NCBI GenBank assembly: GCA_021399405.1
Contig: JAAFKL010000201.1
Span: 1 to 14,024, forward strand
Source: Candidatus Heimdallarchaeota archaeon
GTDB lineage: Archaea; Asgardarchaeota; Heimdallarchaeia; Heimdallarchaeales; Kariarchaeaceae
Length of the DNA stretch: 14,024 bases
Direction of reading: 5' to 3'
Shown here: positions 13,008 to 14,024 of the stretch, in pieces
Layout of the letters: each line of letters begins with the position of its first letter
Position numbering within the stretch: the stretch's first letter is position 1
Made by a program: the position numbers and the translations under genes
Notes under the pieces: model-generated
What the model saw: only the letters and a program-made list of their open reading frames with translations
Told to the model about the DNA's origin: nothing
The model's database searches: none

Positions 13008-13910
13008 TCAAGAATTGAATTTTTGAGATACCGAATAATTTGTGGTCAAATCATGAGGATAACCGAGTTCCTCAAGTAGAGAAATAATTCTTTGTCTGTC
13101 TTTACCCTTACTCCCTTTTTTATCAATCAGAAATAGTTTATCCTTTGCAAGAGTTTTTTCCCATGCTTGTTGAAGCATATATTTAGTCACATCTTCCATG
13201 AAATACTTAGGCATAATATGACCAAACAAAAACATTTCAGCTTCTATTCTTTTTATGAATGAAGGGGCATAGTGTCCCCCACCTATACCTATTATTGCAG
13301 GTAGATTTTCTGTAATTGAATTATTTACATACTCATTTGCTATATCGAGAATAGATAGGGCTACTACTTTGCAAGCATCAAGATCTGTCCATTCATCAAT
13401 TGTTCCTCCTACTTCAATAAAAATTGATGGTGCTGTTAATTGGGTTGGTCCATGATGAGTTGCTTCAACACCCACCCAATAATCAGTAAGGTCCTCTTGT
13501 TCTTTGTGCTTTTTTAGAGCAAAATACCCCTTAGTTAATGCCCAAGAAGACGTTATTGAAAGAGTGTTATCCATTCCGCTTTCATGTTTTGCTTGACTCC
13601 AATTGCCTAATGGGTGAACCAAAATTGCCTTTTGTTTTGCTTTTGATAGGTGTTTTGAAGCGAATATTACCAATTTTGCATTGAAAAAATCTGATAAAAA
13701 ATCAGCCTGAAAATGATATGGTGACATCGTAAATAGTGCTATAGTGTTTTCAGCATTATATTGAAGTTGATAATTTCCAAGTGGCCAATTCGGCGGAATT
13801 TTCACATTTGATGCATTTTCTAGAGGACAATTTTCTCGAATGAATTCTGCAATATTCATACCAGCTTCATCTTGTTCTGAAACAATAATTACAACATTAG
13901 CTTTTATCAA
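13008..13910 (-). CDS. dtdA: D-aminoacyl-tRNA deacylase, archaeal GEK1/DtdA type
   Basis: Hydrolyses D-amino acids mischarged onto tRNA, recycling tRNA in the cytosol; a zinc enzyme in archaea and plants, unrelated to bacterial Dtd. From TTG 13910 it is 300 residues, close to family length. Signature blocks are VIIVSEQDEAGMNIAEF (8-24), LVHPLGNWS (97-105), GVEATHHGPTQLTAPS (147-162), FIEVGG (164-169), GIGGGHYAPSF (208-218) and FGHIMPKY (229-236). The His-rich ATHHGP and GGGHYAP motifs carry the likely metal ligands. The frame continues upstream to ATG 13964, but those 18 extra residues are not family-like. A good SD (AGGAGAG, about 13914-13920) precedes TTG 13910, whose protein begins MIKANVVIIVSEQD as expected. 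TATA-like sequence lies at 13938-13951. The SDR gene follows on the same strand after 119 nt. Confidence 0.9.
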   Translation of the reverse strand: MIKANVVIIVSEQDEAGMNIAEFIRENCPLENASNVKIPPNWPLGNYQLQYNAENTIALFTMSPYHFQADFLSDFFNAKLVIFASKHLSKAKQKAILVHPLGNWSQAKHESGMDNTLSITSSWALTKGYFALKKHKEQEDLTDYWVGVEATHHGPTQLTAPSIFIEVGGTIDEWTDLDACKVVALSILDIANEYVNNSITENLPAIIGIGGGHYAPSFIKRIEAEMFLFGHIMPKYFMEDVTKYMLQQAWEKTLAKDKLFLIDKKGSKGKDRQRIISLLEELGYPHDLTTNYSVSQKFNS

Positions 13911-13913
13911 ACT

Positions 13914-13920
13914 CTCTCCT
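13914..13920 (-). promoter_or_regulatory. Shine-Dalgarno site deciding a TTG start for dtdA
   Basis: On the minus strand, AGGAGAG lies just upstream of TTG 13910. Together with the conserved N-terminus that begins there, it outweighs the upstream ATG 13964, which has no SD and would encode a non-conserved extension. Confidence 0.5.
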
Positions 13921-14024
13921 ATGAAGTGTAAAGACGGGTAATATAAATTTACTGACAAAATCATTGAAAATAAATTGCTATAGTTTTTTGGACATATTTT
14001 AATTAAAGAACCGATCCAGCAAAA

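Noticed and set aside
13911..13964. ATG 13964 as the dtdA start
   Set aside because: It adds 18 residues not typical of the family; TTG 13910 has an SD and the conserved N-terminus.
13965..14024. Additional gene at the right edge
   Set aside because: Only 60 nt of AT-rich sequence, with a ttttaattaaag box that fits an upstream promoter for dtdA; no coding frame can be supported.

Overview
The window looks like a piece of an AT-rich archaeal chromosome, most plausibly from an Asgard (Heimdall/Hod/Kari-like) archaeon. The lineage assignment is inference. The archaeal signals are a short archaeal-type triosephosphate isomerase, a GEK1/DtdA-type D-aminoacyl-tRNA deacylase, TATA-like boxes about 24-32 nt upstream of start codons that lack Shine-Dalgarno (SD) sites, and many GTG/TTG starts. 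The Asgard flavour comes from a Rab/Ras-like small GTPase close to a Roadblock/LC7 protein and from a dipeptidase that resembles eukaryotic cytosolic CNDP2. I see no tRNA, rRNA, CRISPR array, insertion sequence or prophage gene. No gene-free gap exceeds 300 bases; the longest is 236.

Layout. Positions 144-3759 (+) hold a Roadblock/LC7 protein, a KaiC/RAD55-like RecA-fold protein with a destroyed P-loop, a coiled-coil protein ending in a winged-helix domain, triosephosphate isomerase and the Rab-like GTPase. Positions 3855-4588 (-) hold two tandem paralogous three-helix membrane proteins of unknown family. Positions 4790-6781 (+) hold a YpdA-like flavoprotein without the family's active-site cysteine and a predicted seven-bladed beta-propeller. 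Positions 6813-8535 (-) hold a small DUF1059-like protein and the CNDP-like M20 dipeptidase. Positions 8642-10586 (+) hold a NIPSNAP-like small protein, an epoxide-hydrolase-like alpha/beta hydrolase and an SRAP (YedK/HMCES) protein. Positions 10587-13910 (-) hold an orphan HicB-like protein, a divergent QueA-like protein overlapping an SDR oxidoreductase, and DtdA.

How genes may work together. The first three genes form a plausible signalling or regulatory unit: a dimerising Roadblock platform, a non-catalytic RecA-fold partner and a coiled-coil DNA-binding protein. The small GTPase two genes downstream is the obvious candidate partner, because Roadblock proteins regulate small GTPases in other systems. 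The SDR and QueA-like genes overlap by 25 nt and are probably translationally coupled. The remaining genes look like independent housekeeping or stress functions.

The points most worth a second look are: (1) the SRAP gene, where ATG-TGC (Met-Cys2, the DNA-crosslinking residue) sits at the expected leaderless start but out of frame with the rest of the protein, which also has Lys in place of the conserved Asn; (2) the Roadblock, pseudo-ATPase and winged-helix unit; (3) the GTPase with Glu at the Ras Gln61 position; (4) the paired membrane proteins with a shared loop motif; (5) a consistent leaderless/SD rule that resolves several non-ATG starts.
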